A stretch of 64,000 bases of DNA from Nitrospira moscoviensis (GTDB lineage: Bacteria; Nitrospirota; Nitrospiria; Nitrospirales; Nitrospiraceae). How positions within the stretch are numbered: position 1 is the stretch's first letter; every line of letters starts with the position of its first letter. The stretch lies in assembly GCF_001273775.1 (NCBI RefSeq), contig NZ_CP011801.1, positions 744,001 through 808,000 of the forward strand. The letters run 5' to 3'. The notes beneath the pieces are model-generated. The model was not told the DNA's origin and ran no database searches. It saw only the letters and a list, made by a program, of their open reading frames with translations. The translations under genes and the position numbers were made by a program. Shown here in pieces: positions 63,820 to 64,000 of the stretch.

Positions 63820-64000
63820 ATGACGATCGCACTGCGATCCTGGACCATCCACACGCTCGCCGGTACCGGTGAGCCGGGGTACGCCGGCGACGGCGGACCG
63901 GCCGAGCGGGCTGCGCTCAATGAGCCCAAAGGCCTCGCCGTCGACCGGCACGGCCACATGTATATCGCCGATTCCGAGAACCACGTCATCCGCAAGATCG
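63820..64000 (+). CDS. NHL-repeat protein (5' part; runs off right edge)
   Basis: Sixty residues are visible: after a short lead, TLAGTGEPGYAGDGGPAERAALNEPKGLAVDRHGHMYIADSENHVIRKI is an NHL beta-propeller blade with the usual AG-x-G...GDGGPA pattern. GTG 63811 is an alternative start. Probably a large secreted or scaffold beta-propeller; function unknown. Confidence 0.8.
   Translation, partial: MTIALRSWTIHTLAGTGEPGYAGDGGPAERAALNEPKGLAVDRHGHMYIADSENHVIRKI

Overview
The window is a high-GC bacterial chromosome segment, most likely from a Nitrospira-type member of the Nitrospirota. This is an inference from gene content: a five-subunit 2-oxoacid:ferredoxin oxidoreductase of the kind used in the reductive TCA cycle, a complete bacterial proteasome cluster with a UBact/Pup-like tag in an otherwise Gram-negative-looking gene set, many lipoproteins, and palindromic intergenic repeats. 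No 16S rRNA is present to settle it.

Layout. 1-5.9 kb is accessory DNA: an IS21-family element running off the left edge, an ApeA-like HEPN gene, a decayed GNAT/XRE fusion, a MazEF pair and an intact GNAT paralogue. 6-13.5 kb holds a membrane-anchored CHASE2/sigma-54 activator, a TPR/Sel1 protein, a HIT protein, an HD protein, YjbQ and an HtrA-like protease. 13.6-20.3 kb is the proteasome operon: ARC/Mpa ATPase, Dop, UBact/Pup, PrcB, PrcA, PafA. 20.4-23.2 kb has small membrane proteins, a YheT-like hydrolase and a tRNA-Asn(GUU) split inside its anticodon by a ~256-nt group I intron. 23.2-27.3 kb is the minus-strand oxidoreductase operon behind a near-perfect sigma-70 promoter. 27.4-29.4 kb has small conserved genes.

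29.5-36.8 kb is a housekeeping run: rho, rpmE, prfA, prmC, murA, then hisG-hisD-hisB. The his operon is then broken by about 5.9 kb of accessory genes (37.4-43.3 kb), which carry a second, diverged copy of the hisB 3' end and several decayed toxin-antitoxin-like modules. It resumes with hisH, a lipoprotein gene, hisA, hisF and hisIE, followed by a HIT protein, dnaG, rpoD and a CAU-anticodon tRNA. 51.2-54.8 kb has a zinc-ribbon coiled-coil protein, a di-haem peroxidase, RNase HIII and an M48 lipoprotein protease.

54.8-64 kb begins with RNase P RNA and continues into branched-chain amino-acid synthesis: ilvB-ilvN-ilvC, then psd-pssA, then leuA behind a leucine T-box riboswitch and a long palindromic repeat, a cupin, leuB, and the start of an NHL-repeat protein. 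Most plus-strand genes from 31.5 to 64 kb are tightly spaced or overlap by 4 bp, which suggests long co-transcribed runs.
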